This document shows, one piece after another, positions 51,691 to 61,144 of a DNA stretch of 64,000 nt. Origin of the DNA: Pseudobutyrivibrio sp. (GTDB lineage: Bacteria; Bacillota; Clostridia; Lachnospirales; Lachnospiraceae); NCBI GenBank assembly GCA_024697025.1, contig JAILGH010000012.1:1-64000 (forward strand), written 5' to 3'. A model generated the notes under the pieces. The model was given only the letters and a program-made list of their open reading frames with translations, was not told the DNA's origin and ran no database searches. Both the position numbers and the translations under genes were made by a program. Within the stretch, counting starts at the first letter, position 1; each line of letters begins with the position of its first letter.

Positions 51691-51986
51691 TTCTTTAGAT
51701 CGAGACGGGACGAAGAGCATCATGGAATTCGACGGATACGGAGAAATTCCGTGATGCCACGACGCAGCCGTGCGAAGCACATATAATGCTGCGTCTTCCC
51801 GATTTATGTTTCCTTAAACCCGTCTCGCGCTCATTAGAAAAATCGAGACGGGACCTTCGGATGCAGCCCGTGCGAAGCACACTTTAATGGCTGCACCTCT
51901 CCCGTACAGAATGACTTAAATGCTCATACTGAGCGTAGCCTCACCTGTGGACCAGACAGGAGGGGCTTTTTTATTTATGCTTATTA
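51691..51986. repeat. Palindromic repeat cluster with tRNA-Gly 3'-end copies (right side)
   Basis: No gene is present in 51686-52118. The section contains CGAGACGGGA at 51701-51710 and 51844-51853 and CCCGTCTCGCGCT at 51819-51831, which copy the tRNA 3' end in both orientations. It also has three hairpins: GCATCA-rich arms at about 51716-51758; GACGCAGC / GCTGCGTC with an inner GTGCGAAGCAC at about 51762-51796; and TGCAGCC / GGCTGCA with the same inner GTGCGAAGCAC at about 51861-51896. A T-rich terminator stem (AGCC ... GGGGCTTTTTT, around 51934-51975) ends it. 51987-52118 shows nothing clear. A small RNA in this stretch cannot be excluded. Confidence 0.7.
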
Positions 51987-52118
51987 TTTCTCTTGTCGAG
52001 AAAGTTAAGCAACGCTAGAAAGCACAAACCAAAAAACACCCTTAGCAACACCTAAAGATTAACTCTTTAAGCTATTACTAAGGATGTCTCCTATCAAAAA
52101 CCAAATTTTAAACTCAGA

Positions 52119-52481
52119 TTATGAATATAATCTCTTTACGTTGCTCTCTACAACATTAACTGGCTTGATGTGGAACTCTCCATTAAGGAAAGCTTCAAGC
52201 TGGCCATATGTATTGATAGCCTTGCCGTTAACTAAGATAATGAAAGGCTTCTGGCCATCCTCATTGAGTGTCATTCTATAATCTACTCTATCCAAAGCAT
52301 ATTCAATGCCCATCTCATATAAATCAAAATAAGCGATTGAGTTGCCAAGTGTGTGGTCTGATGTAATCCAATATTCCTCAACGATGTTAACCTTTGGATC
52401 TATCATTGATAATTTTATAAATTTGTCTGCATATTCTTCTCTTAATAATTTGTACTCTTTGTTAAGTGTTGTAAGTTCCAT
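52119..52481 (-). CDS. Conserved hypothetical protein
   Basis: A 120-residue protein not recognised. ATG at 52481 (MELTTLNKEYKLLREEYADKF) has GAGGTG upstream; the longer frame has no better site. The sequence is acidic and mixed alpha/beta with an N-terminal helix, a DLYEMGIEYALDRVDYRM helix and strands such as PFIILVNGKAIN. No membrane segment or signal. It is single, minus strand, between the repeat cluster and the chemoreceptor gene. Its role cannot be told. Confidence 0.75.
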   Translation of the reverse strand: MELTTLNKEYKLLREEYADKFIKLSMIDPKVNIVEEYWITSDHTLGNSIAYFDLYEMGIEYALDRVDYRMTLNEDGQKPFIILVNGKAINTYGQLEAFLNGEFHIKPVNVVESNVKRLYS

Positions 52482-52736
52482 TTTACACCTCATAAAACCT
52501 TTGCAAAAACTACTACTTTTCACACAAACACTTTAAAGATATCACCTTTAGCGTTATATGTCAATATATTTTTTAAAAATTTATAGTTTTATAACGCATC
52601 GGCAATTTTTCGCGTATTTTTAACGTTTTTCTGCATAATCCTAAGTGTGAATTTTTAGTGTTTTTGCATCATTGCATTATCATACTTTAGTCTAGTAAAA
52701 TAAAACTGCACATTACTAGGGTGAGGAGGGACAATA

Positions 52737-54503
52737 ATGATGAAAAAATCAAAATTCAAGCTTACTTTGAATGCATTATTGTTAATAATTGCACTTCCAT
52801 TAATTGTTGCGCTAATAGTTTGCAACGTCTACAACAATTTTAAGCTCAGTAGCATCAAGGACTCTACTAAAGAGACTTACTACGATATGCTTTATGGAAT
52901 CAGTGCAGATCTTTTATCGGCTGAGAGAGATTTCTATCAGGCTCAACTTTCAGGCACACAGATTATTGCATATAGACAGTATGCCAGTGCGTCACAATTA
53001 GCTGCATATAACGACCAATACACTGCTATGGTTAAAGCAGTTCAAGATGAGGTTGATAAGGCAGTTTCTCGTGCTCAGACTAGCAATAGTCTATGGCAAA
53101 CTGTAGTTTCAGAAGATGGAAATAATCTTGCATCATGCTATGATGATTTCAATGCAGCTTTGGGAACTTGGCAAAAGGACTACGCTTTTAACACTAATCC
53201 TGCTAGCGCGCAGGTTTGGGCAAATGATTTTGATACAGCCAGAGGCAAGCTTAACGAGATGAATGAAATCGTTGAGAAATGGGCAGATGCCAAGACAGCC
53301 AGAACTGATGATGAGCTTAGAACTTCTATTCTCTCAAATGCTATCATTTTTGGTGTAGTATCTGCAGTTCTTCTTATATTTACTATCCTAATGCTGTTAG
53401 CTATTTCTAAGAACATGAAGAAAATCCGCAATGCAGTTAATCGAATTTCTAGCGGCGATTTTGTTACAAAGGTGGAACCAAATTCATTTATCAGTGACTT
53501 TGAGGCTATTGGAGTATCACTCGAAGCTATGCGTCACGATTTGAGAAATGCTTTAGTTCAGATTATCAATCATGCTAACGATGTAAATGACAAGGCCGAG
53601 CTTACTAAGGATAACATCACAGCTTCACAGCTAACCACCACCAATATCAACTCAGCTGTTTTTGATATTGCTGAAGGTGCTACAGCAATGGCTCAAGATG
53701 TATCAGGTACATCTGCTATCACAGTAAGCATTGGTGATTCCGTTAATAACGTTATTGATTCTGCCAATACCAACCTTGACAAAGGCCACAAAGTATATGA
53801 CGAATCAGCAAAGATTAAAGAGCAGCTTGAGCAATTAAAGCTTCAGGATCAACAGACAGACTCTATCGCAGGAGAGGTTGCAAACTCCGTTGGTGAAACT
53901 GCAAATGTTGTTTCTCAGATTACTGCTGCAGCTGAAGGCATTATTAATATTTCTAACCAGACCAATTTACTTGCGCTTAACGCATCAATTGAGGCTGCCC
54001 GTGCTGGTGAGGCCGGCAAAGGATTCGCCGTTGTTGCCGACAACATCAAGAATCTTGCAGAAGAGACCAACACTCTTGCAGGAGAAATCACAGGAATGCT
54101 TTCTACAATAACTCAGTACTCAGATAATAATAAGAAGTTGGCTGAGGACATCAAGGCTGCTACAGCCAGCGAGGCCGTTGCTCTTGAAGACATGAGTGTT
54201 TCATTCAACCAGATGATGCTTCTCTTACAGGAGACAGAGGTTGGAACCAAGCAGATTGTTGATTTAGTTAACTCAGTTAACGCAGACAAGAACAGCATTC
54301 TTAGCTCAATAGAATCATTGTCTAGTATCTCTGAGGAGAACGCTGCTTCTACTGAGGAGACTAGCGCAAACCTTGCTCAACTGGATTCCAACATGGAAGC
54401 AGTTGTTAGCCAGGCTAAAGATTTACAGAAAATTGCAGAGAATCTTACCGAGAGCGTACGTTTCTTTAAGGTTGAGCTTCCAGCTATAGAATCTGAAGCA
54501 TAA
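52737..54503 (+). CDS. Methyl-accepting chemotaxis protein
   Basis: A 588-residue chemoreceptor with an N-terminal membrane helix (~12-32), a ~165-residue extracellular four-helix-type sensor, and a second membrane helix (~202-228; [19 protein letters not shown]). A HAMP segment (~230-280) leads to the signalling domain (~330-575) with the hairpin tip [20 protein letters not shown]. Glu/Gln-rich methylation helices are visible. It relays an external signal to CheA/CheW, which are not in this window. ATG follows GGAGGG. The sensor ligand is unknown. Confidence 0.95.
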   Translation: MMKKSKFKLTLNALLLIIALPLIVALIVCNVYNNFKLSSIKDSTKETYYDMLYGISADLLSAERDFYQAQLSGTQIIAYRQYASASQLAAYNDQYTAMVKAVQDEVDKAVSRAQTSNSLWQTVVSEDGNNLASCYDDFNAALGTWQKDYAFNTNPASAQVWANDFDTARGKLNEMNEIVEKWADAKTARTDDELRTSILSNAIIFGVVSAVLLIFTILMLLAISKNMKKIRNAVNRISSGDFVTKVEPNSFISDFEAIGVSLEAMRHDLRNALVQIINHANDVNDKAELTKDNITASQLTTTNINSAVFDIAEGATAMAQDVSGTSAITVSIGDSVNNVIDSANTNLDKGHKVYDESAKIKEQLEQLKLQDQQTDSIAGEVANSVGETANVVSQITAAAEGIINISNQTNLLALNASIEAARAGEAGKGFAVVADNIKNLAEETNTLAGEITGMLSTITQYSDNNKKLAEDIKAATASEAVALEDMSVSFNQMMLLLQETEVGTKQIVDLVNSVNADKNSILSSIESLSSISEENAASTEETSANLAQLDSNMEAVVSQAKDLQKIAENLTESVRFFKVELPAIESEA

Positions 54504-54548
54504 AGTGGTATAATAGGTGGCATATTCTTCTATGGAGGACCCACCATT

Positions 54549-55412
54549 ATGAAAACCAACGACAAAATAAAAGGTATTACCTTTATCTTACTTGCAGCAT
54601 TTGGCTTTTCACTTATGACATTTTTTATCAGGATTTCCGGAGATTTGCCTACCATGCAAAAGGCATTCTTTAGAAATTTCGTTGCACTATTTGTTGCCAT
54701 TGGAGTAATGATAAAATCCGGTGAAAAGTATGTAGTAGGCAAAGGTAACCGATTAGATATTTTTATGCGATGTGCTTTTGGTACCTCTGGACTGATTGCC
54801 AACTTTTACGCAATAGATAGGCTTGGTATTGCAGATGCCAATATGTTAAACAAGCTATCTCCTTTCTTTGCGATTATACTTTCAGTCTTCATACTCAAGG
54901 AAGTACCAAATCGTTTCGATATTGTTTCAACTATAATTGCTTTTATAGGAGCATTATTTATCATTAGGCCTACCGGTTCCTTTTCTCAGGTCTTTCCTGC
55001 TCTCGCAGGACTGTTTGGTGGATTCGGAGCTGGAACGGCTTATGTATTTGTACGAAAGCTTGGAAAAAAGGGAGTCAAGACTCCCGTTATAGTGGCGTCC
55101 TTTTCAGGTTTTTCCTGCATTGTTACGTTGCCATTTTTAATAGCTCAATTCAAGCCAATGTCAGGTCGTCAGCTGCTTTGTCTGTTACTTGCAGGCGTTG
55201 CTGCCTCTCTTGGACAGTTTTCTATTACAACAGCGTACAAGTATGCTCCTGCAAAGGAAATCTCAGTATTCGATTATACTCAGGTGATTTTTGCAGCCCT
55301 CCTTGGCATTGCATTCCTTGGAGAGCTACCAGAGAAACTTAGTATTATTGGATATGCTATCATCATCGGAATTGCAGTCATCCGATGGAAGAGAAATCTT
55401 AAATCAGAATAA
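54549..55412 (+). CDS. DMT-superfamily transporter (EamA family)
   Basis: A 287-residue protein with ten membrane segments in two EamA repeats (first ITFILLAAFGFSLMTFFIR, second GLFGGFGAGTAYVFVRKL with the PVIVASFSG segment). It probably exports a metabolite. A TATAAT lies just after the chemoreceptor stop (54508-54513), so it may have its own promoter. It ends one base before the convergent MATE gene, without a visible terminator. Confidence 0.92.
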   Translation: MKTNDKIKGITFILLAAFGFSLMTFFIRISGDLPTMQKAFFRNFVALFVAIGVMIKSGEKYVVGKGNRLDIFMRCAFGTSGLIANFYAIDRLGIADANMLNKLSPFFAIILSVFILKEVPNRFDIVSTIIAFIGALFIIRPTGSFSQVFPALAGLFGGFGAGTAYVFVRKLGKKGVKTPVIVASFSGFSCIVTLPFLIAQFKPMSGRQLLCLLLAGVAASLGQFSITTAYKYAPAKEISVFDYTQVIFAALLGIAFLGELPEKLSIIGYAIIIGIAVIRWKRNLKSE

Positions 55413-56738
55413 TTAATCTTTAAACACTTTAGGCCATAATCCTTTAACCGGTACCATAAGGAATATGGCCTTTATTACGTTATCAGCAATCATGCAACAC
55501 CATACGTACACAAGCCCTTGATTGAAATAATGTAGGCCTATGTAGGTGGATAAAATTCTTATTAGCCACATTCCACCGCTTTCAACAATAAAGGGATATT
55601 TAGTCCGTCCCAATCCATAATATATTCCCTCAGAAATAATATACATTCCAAAGAAAGGTTCGTTAAAAGCTACCATTTTAAGTACTTTTGCCCCCAATTC
55701 GATTACACTTCTATCGCTAGTAAAAAATGTCATAAGTGGTGTTGCAAAAATATACAACAACACTCCGCTAAGAGTCATTACGCCAATTGTGGCAACTACA
55801 CTGCTGACACATATCTTGCGATACTTGTCATAATTCTTCTCACCGTAGGCGATTCCTACCATGGTATTTGCGGCAGACTTAAAGCCATAGCCGCCAATAT
55901 AAAACAGTTCTTCTGCACCTACAGCAATACTATGGGCCGCAAAAATAACTGTATTCATATGTGCAACCAAACCAGCAAAAACTATGTATCCTGAGGTGGA
56001 AGCTAAGTTAATAAGTAAAACTGGATATGCCAAACGCCACATCCTAACTAATATATCCTTATCAAAATCAAAAAGCTTTCCACTGAAGTCAAATTCAGCA
56101 TGGCGCAATGCACCTATCAGCATTACAATTCCACCAAATATAGCAGATATGCAGGTTGCGTAAGCCGCACCATCTACGCCCCAACCAAACACATATATAA
56201 ACACATAATCCAAAACAACATTTAAAATATTGGCGGCTATACCAATGTACATCGGAGTCTTGGTATCCTTGGTAGCACGAATGGCCGCTGCCATAATAAT
56301 GTTAATAGATTTAAATACAATAGGAATTGAAATCCAAAAGAAATATCTTGTTGCCTCTGGCGCAACCTCAGCCTCAACTCCCATCCATCTAGAGACAAAT
56401 GGGCATATAATCAGACATATTGCCTCCACTACAAGGCCTACTGCTATTGAAAATATAAGACTAAGCTTTGCCGCCTGGCTAATCTTGTGCTTCTCGCCTG
56501 CACCTATGGCTTGTGCAATAAGGGTCATTGTACCCACACCAAAGGCCACCGGTATACTACCTACAAGCCAAGTGATAGTTGTAGACATAGAAACGGCAGC
56601 TGTAGCTTTGGCGCCCAGCTGTCCTACCATTGCTGTATCTACATATTGCATCAGCACTGACAAAATATGCTCCAACATAGTTGGAAGTGCCACAGCAAGC
56701 ACTGTTAAAAAAATGTTGTCTCTATTATTTCTTTTCAT
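55413..56738 (-). CDS. MATE-family efflux transporter
   Basis: A 441-residue MATE transporter, usual length, twelve membrane segments. ATG at 56738 (MKRNNRDNIFLTVLAVALPTM) has AGGAAA upstream and overlaps the J-domain gene end by 14 bp. The family features GTMTLIAQAIGAGEKH and the second-half repeat GIAYGEKNYDKYRK are present. It exports drugs or metabolites using Na+ or H+. Confidence 0.94.
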   Translation of the reverse strand: MKRNNRDNIFLTVLAVALPTMLEHILSVLMQYVDTAMVGQLGAKATAAVSMSTTITWLVGSIPVAFGVGTMTLIAQAIGAGEKHKISQAAKLSLIFSIAVGLVVEAICLIICPFVSRWMGVEAEVAPEATRYFFWISIPIVFKSINIIMAAAIRATKDTKTPMYIGIAANILNVVLDYVFIYVFGWGVDGAAYATCISAIFGGIVMLIGALRHAEFDFSGKLFDFDKDILVRMWRLAYPVLLINLASTSGYIVFAGLVAHMNTVIFAAHSIAVGAEELFYIGGYGFKSAANTMVGIAYGEKNYDKYRKICVSSVVATIGVMTLSGVLLYIFATPLMTFFTSDRSVIELGAKVLKMVAFNEPFFGMYIISEGIYYGLGRTKYPFIVESGGMWLIRILSTYIGLHYFNQGLVYVWCCMIADNVIKAIFLMVPVKGLWPKVFKD

Positions 56739-57195
56739 TATTATTTCCTGGATCATTGGCTCGAATCATGGCTTCAATTATTCTGGCTGCCTTAATGGCA
56801 TCTATTGCCTCCATGACTCTCTTATAATCTGCTTCCTGCTTCGCAATCTTCGCCGAAAACTCCCTTTGCTTTTGTTCAAACTCCTGGGCTTTTTTTGCTT
56901 TTTGCTTGGCAGCTTTCTTTTGAAAAGCTGCATAATCCGCATTGCTGGCAGTTTTGCGGTGTGAAGTTTTAGTCTTGCCCACCACCTTAGTGTGAGTCAG
57001 AACCTTGCCCTTTGCCTCTGCCATCAAAAACTGATATGCCTCAGTGATTCGATTATAAGCAGTGGCATCATTCTTACCTGTTACGTCAGGGTGGCACTTC
57101 TTCACCAAGTCTTTATATGCCATTTTGATTTGTGACGTTGTGGCATTTGCAGATAATCCCAAAATCCCACACGCCTCTTGCCTTGTTCTAATCAT
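56725..57195 (-). CDS. J-domain (DnaJ-like) protein
   Basis: A 156-residue protein. ATG at 57195 follows GGAGG; the longer frame overlaps folC. The J domain is N-terminal (ACGILGLSANATTSQIKMAY ... KKCHPDV, HPD at ~33-35). A Lys/Ala/Gln-rich, charged coiled-coil tail follows, with no zinc or C-terminal DnaJ domains. It stimulates a DnaK partner on an unknown client. It is the middle gene of folC - J protein - MATE. Confidence 0.88.
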   Translation of the reverse strand: MIRTRQEACGILGLSANATTSQIKMAYKDLVKKCHPDVTGKNDATAYNRITEAYQFLMAEAKGKVLTHTKVVGKTKTSHRKTASNADYAAFQKKAAKQKAKKAQEFEQKQREFSAKIAKQEADYKRVMEAIDAIKAARIIEAMIRANDPGNNNEKK

Positions 57196-57220
57196 AACTG
57201 CCTCCATGAAAAAGAACGAT

Positions 57221-58432
57221 CTAACTATTCTTCTCCACGTCCAAAACCTCCCCAATAAAATATAAGGAACCTAATACAATTATCTTGTCTTTAAATGATT
57301 TTGCTTGGTCTAAAGCCCTCTCATAGCTTGGGCAAGCTAGCGCTTCCATCCCCAAAGCCTCTAAGGACTTAGCCAACTCTCTTGCTTGCATGGCTCTATC
57401 AGAGTCAACTGTAACGGTGTATATTCGATTAGTAATCGGCTTGATTATCTCTGCCATTTCTACATAATCTTTATCTGCCATTACTGCCATTATAAATGAA
57501 AATTTTTCATTTGGAAATTCGGCTGCAAGACTATCTTGTAAAGCCCTAACTCCCGAAGGATTATGGGCCCCATCAATCAGAATAAATGGGTCCTCAGAAA
57601 TGATTTGCATCCGTCCAGGCCAAACTGCTTTTGCAAGTCCTTCTGCAATTGTCTGCTCATTTATTCTAATGGATAAACAATTAACAATTTCCATCGCAAC
57701 TGACGCATTTTTCCGTTGATACTCGCCAAATAATCCGAGTTTTATTTTCTTATCAACTTCCCCCGCCTCTATAAGCTCGCAGCCCAATTCTAAAGCCTTG
57801 TGGGCAATTACTTTAGCGGCCTCCTTAGGCATTTGCCCCATTACAACAGGCACACCTTCCTTTATTATGCCTGCTTTTTCGCCTGCTATGGCAGCTAAGG
57901 TATCTCCTAAATATGCCGTGTGCTCCAAGCCAATGGAGGTTATAGCGCACACCTCTGGTAACTGAGCAAGTCCATTAGTGGAATCCTTCGCTCCTCCAAG
58001 ACCGGTCTCAAGCACCACGTAATCCACCTGCTGCTCCTTGAAATATATCATTGCCATTGCCAACCAATAATCAAACATTGTAGGCTCTAGCTTAAGTTCC
58101 TTTCCTAGGAGTATTTCGCCTATCCTCGTAACATCCTCACGGGAAATCTGCTTGCCATCAACCTGAATGCGCTCGGTATAGTCAATTAGATGAGGCGAGG
58201 TAAACAATCCCACCTTAAATGGTTTATTGGACGAAAAAGAAGCAGCCTGCAAGATACTACTCACAAATGCTGCCACAGAACCTTTGCCGTTAGTGCCAGC
58301 TATGTGGATGATATGCATCCCCTGCTCTGGATGGTGCAACACCTCCATAAACTCGAGAGTAACATCTCTTCCACATGCCTTGCCAAAACGGCGCTTATTA
58401 TCAATTGTATTAACTACCTGTTCATAAGTCAT
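57221..58432 (-). CDS. folC: Folylpolyglutamate synthase / dihydrofolate synthase
   Basis: A 403-residue Mur-ligase family enzyme. P-loop GTNGKGSVAAFV (~46-57), omega-loop YTERIQVDG, ATP/Mg site LETGLGGAKDSTN (~139-151), GLEHTAYLGDTLAAIAGEK, and the C-terminal IDGAHNPSG (~288) hinge are all present. It adds glutamate to folates. The start is ATG at 58432 with no clear ribosome site, close after the DegV stop. Slightly short, normal family. Confidence 0.95.
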   Translation of the reverse strand: MTYEQVVNTIDNKRRFGKACGRDVTLEFMEVLHHPEQGMHIIHIAGTNGKGSVAAFVSSILQAASFSSNKPFKVGLFTSPHLIDYTERIQVDGKQISREDVTRIGEILLGKELKLEPTMFDYWLAMAMIYFKEQQVDYVVLETGLGGAKDSTNGLAQLPEVCAITSIGLEHTAYLGDTLAAIAGEKAGIIKEGVPVVMGQMPKEAAKVIAHKALELGCELIEAGEVDKKIKLGLFGEYQRKNASVAMEIVNCLSIRINEQTIAEGLAKAVWPGRMQIISEDPFILIDGAHNPSGVRALQDSLAAEFPNEKFSFIMAVMADKDYVEMAEIIKPITNRIYTVTVDSDRAMQARELAKSLEALGMEALACPSYERALDQAKSFKDKIIVLGSLYFIGEVLDVEKNS

Positions 58433-58440
58433 TGTTAAAC

Positions 58441-59277
58441 TTAGACGACCATAATTACTCCGCCATCGCTTGCGTACATTGTACTAACGCCTCTTGTGTC
58501 CACAATAAAGATGTCTTTGAACTTGGCCATCGACTCCATTTTTTTCTTTAATGATAGAGCACGTTCAGGACAGTTGCAATGAGAAATCGCAAGAATTTTC
58601 TCCTCACAGTTAGAGGTAACCTCCATAACGCACTTGGTCATTTTATCAAGAGCCTGGGCCATACCTCTTCCCTTGGCAAGCTGCTGTACATTGCCTTCAT
58701 CTGTTGAACCCATAACTGGCTTGATGTTTAAGGTACCGGCAATTGCTGCCTTTATATTTGAAAGACGTCCTGATTTTCTGAATGTTTCAAGAGTTTCAAG
58801 AACAAAGAATGTATGCTGCTCTGCTATATAACTATCAACAGCTGCAACAACCTCTTCAAAAGACATGCCTGCGTTTTCGCATTCTGCTATTTTTATGGCG
58901 ATAAGAGTCTCGCCAATTGATGCTGACTTGGAATCAAAAATATGGATATTCTTAGAAGAGTCCTCTTCCTCGTATAAATCCTTTGCTAGGCAGGCACTAT
59001 TATATGAACCAGAAAGCTGTGCTGAAAGTGTAACTACATAAATGTTATCCGCAGCACAATCAAGCTCTAACATATATGCATTTGGTGATGGACATGCTGA
59101 CTTAGGAGCAGTCTTAGACTCTTCAACCTTCTTTAAAAAACTTGCCTGATCAAAGGTCTCATCATCAATAATCATTTCGCCCTCTACCTCAAGAGTAAGT
59201 GGTACATTGACAAAATGACCGTCATTTTTCATATCCTCTGTGAGCTCTCCGCAACTATCTACTATAATCTTATACAT
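58441..59277 (-). CDS. DegV-family fatty acid-binding protein
   Basis: A 278-residue protein. ATG at 59277 (MYKIIVDSCGELTED) has GGAGG 12 bases upstream. The DegV hallmarks KIIVDSCGEL, TLSAQLSGSYNSA, IHIFDSKSAS and GTLNIKPVMG are clear. DegV/FakB proteins bind a fatty acid for phosphorylation by FakA. No fakA is visible. It precedes folC by 8 bp. Confidence 0.93.
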   Translation of the reverse strand: MYKIIVDSCGELTEDMKNDGHFVNVPLTLEVEGEMIIDDETFDQASFLKKVEESKTAPKSACPSPNAYMLELDCAADNIYVVTLSAQLSGSYNSACLAKDLYEEEDSSKNIHIFDSKSASIGETLIAIKIAECENAGMSFEEVVAAVDSYIAEQHTFFVLETLETFRKSGRLSNIKAAIAGTLNIKPVMGSTDEGNVQQLAKGRGMAQALDKMTKCVMEVTSNCEEKILAISHCNCPERALSLKKKMESMAKFKDIFIVDTRGVSTMYASDGGVIMVV

Positions 59278-59374
59278 GCTATTGGTATTCCTCCGTATTA
59301 CTAACAGATACATATTACCACCAAACCAATAGCACGTAAATAGTTTTTATTATCCCGTCACATAGTTTTCAAAA

Positions 59375-60586
59375 CTACTTCCATTGAACCGTAAATACAT
59401 TTGCATCTTCATCCAATAAGTAGTTGATATCTCCCATTCCATTGCAGTAATCAGAGATATGTCTTTCATCAAAGAAATAGTATATAACTCTGTTATATAA
59501 GTCAGAGCTGCTAAATTTAAGGGAGATTTCATCCTCGCCAGCATAGAATGATTCAGCTAGGCGATTACCTATAGCGTCCACACCGAACCAGTCGTAATAT
59601 AATCCCTTGTGAACATAATAATTGTCTGCATTAGACAAACATTCTGGCACCTCAAAGGAAGATGTAATCACATGATTCTGACTGATTTCCTCTGTGGTCA
59701 TTGCAAAGTTAGCATAGTTAATACGCTTTACAGTATCGTTATTCATATTAAGGTACTTACTGTTACCCCAAGTAACATCCATGTAATAGTAAGCACCGTC
59801 CAAATAAACTAAGTTCCATGCGTGCTGCTCACCGTTAGCAGTTCCGATTATTATGGTACTTTGAATGCCAAGTTTGTCTAACATATACCAGGCAGCATCT
59901 GAATAGCCCTGACATACTGTTCTCCTATTTAAAAATGCGCTTATGATATTTTGATTGTCCTCGGCATCACTGTCGTAATCCACATTATTAATTAATGTCT
60001 CAAAGACATAAAGCGCCTTGTCAAAGTCACTGGCATCAGGACTAATTCCGCTGAGCCATTCATCTACAACTGCATCAACTGCAGCCTGGTCCACATCCCG
60101 CTGCTCTTTGGACCTTGTGTATTTAGGCTCAAACTCTAGGCCAATCACCTTGTCTTCAATGGAAAATGTGTTGTACTGGTATCCGCTTATCCAAAACAAA
60201 TTACCATAATCAGCCATAACTGCCTCATAGGCATTGGCAAGAACCTCTTCATCCTTGGTGAAAAGCGTAATCTTGTCCTTATGCTGAATGATACAATCAT
60301 ATAATTGGTCATAGGTCTTTTGCTCTTCTGGACTAATATGTTGGTAGGCATACTTGTCAAAGGATACCCCCTCAACAGTATAAGGCTCCACGAAGGCATT
60401 TTGCTCAATTTCACCACTGTACCATTCTTTTACTTCATCTACACTTCTACACTCAAATAAGCCCTCCAAATTGAAGTTGCCCCTATTACTATTAAGTAAA
60501 AGGCTAACTCCAAGACAAAGAGCACTGAGTAAAAGTAAAGCTCCTATTAAGTTTAAAACAAGTCGTATGAGTTTCTTCAATAACAT
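59375..60586 (-). CDS. Membrane-anchored transglutaminase-like protein
   Basis: A 403-residue protein with a hydrophobic N-terminus (LVLNLIGALLLLSALCLGVSLLL) and a ~180-residue N-terminal domain without recognised motifs. A transglutaminase core follows (~185-280) with Cys in RTVCQGYSDA, His in EQHAWNLVYL and Asp in YMDVTWG. The remainder is a C-terminal beta-rich tail. It is extracytoplasmic, likely a peptidase or cross-linking enzyme. The protein resembles the 49308-50540 gene only in the catalytic core. ATG is close to AAGAGG; a TTG two codons later is possible. Confidence 0.85.
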   Translation of the reverse strand: MLLKKLIRLVLNLIGALLLLSALCLGVSLLLNSNRGNFNLEGLFECRSVDEVKEWYSGEIEQNAFVEPYTVEGVSFDKYAYQHISPEEQKTYDQLYDCIIQHKDKITLFTKDEEVLANAYEAVMADYGNLFWISGYQYNTFSIEDKVIGLEFEPKYTRSKEQRDVDQAAVDAVVDEWLSGISPDASDFDKALYVFETLINNVDYDSDAEDNQNIISAFLNRRTVCQGYSDAAWYMLDKLGIQSTIIIGTANGEQHAWNLVYLDGAYYYMDVTWGNSKYLNMNNDTVKRINYANFAMTTEEISQNHVITSSFEVPECLSNADNYYVHKGLYYDWFGVDAIGNRLAESFYAGEDEISLKFSSSDLYNRVIYYFFDERHISDYCNGMGDINYLLDEDANVFTVQWK

Positions 60587-60608
60587 TACCTCTTTTATAA
60601 TCTAAAAT

Positions 60609-60638
60609 GAGGCAGCGTAATATTAATTACGCTGCCTC
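60609..60638 (-). terminator. Inverted repeat between the transglutaminase and cold-shock genes
   Basis: A perfect 13-bp stem (60609-60621 with 60626-60638) with a 4-nt loop, ATTTTA on the minus-strand side. It could end the cold-shock transcript or sit in the leader of the transglutaminase gene. Confidence 0.65.
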
Positions 60639-60781
60639 TCCCCTTAATCATATCTTTGTATTGCCTAAAGCCCGTTTTTCATAACAAAACCAAAGGTACC
60701 CCAAAATAATGATTAACTGTGGTGCTGAATAACGTTCGTCTTCATAACACTCACAAGCTAAGCCCTGCTTAACCCTGAATA

Positions 60782-60985
60782 TTAGCTAACAACTGTAACG
60801 TTAACAGCCTGTGGTCCCTTCGCCCCGTCGGTTACTTCATACTCAACTGTAGCACCCTCTTCAAGAGTCTTAAATCCCTCTGAGTTGATGCCGCTGAAGT
60901 GAACGAATACATCGTTTCCAGCTTCGTCTGAGATAAATCCGTAGCCCTTTGAATTGTTGAACCACTTAACTGTACCTTTGCTCAT
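60782..60985 (-). CDS. cspA: Cold-shock protein
   Basis: A 67-residue CspA-family protein starting [18 protein letters not shown] (ATG 60985, GGAGG upstream). RNA-binding motifs RNP1 (KGYGFI) and RNP2 (VFVHF) are intact. It is an RNA/ssDNA chaperone, the standard length for the family. A ~150-bp leader lies upstream with a GCCGGGC / GCCC hairpin, consistent with post-transcriptional control of Csp genes. Confidence 0.97.
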   Translation of the reverse strand: MSKGTVKWFNNSKGYGFISDEAGNDVFVHFSGINSEGFKTLEEGATVEYEVTDGAKGPQAVNVTVVS

Positions 60986-61144
60986 GCTAAGTACCTCCAA
61001 TATATTAATTGCCGGGCTTATGCCCAACTACGTTAAGTTTAACAGAACACTTTTTCAAAGTAAAGAAATTGTACTAACATTTTGAACATATTTTTAATTT
61101 TGTTACTTATTACCTATTTTGGGCTTTGAAATGCACTATTTTGA

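Noticed and set aside
48320-51986. A CRISPR array or prophage attachment region near the tRNA genes.
   Set aside because: Repeats are few, unevenly spaced, in both orientations, and without spacers or cas genes. No integrase or phage gene is present between or beside the tRNAs.
56230-56964. A 244-codon plus-strand open frame opposite the MATE and J-domain genes.
   Set aside because: Antisense to recognised genes with full family motifs. The Cys/Leu-rich text is a shadow.
59375-60586. The transglutaminase-like gene as a duplicate of 49308-50540.
   Set aside because: Only the short catalytic core is alike. The N-terminal domains and the C-terminal part differ, so they are separate family members.
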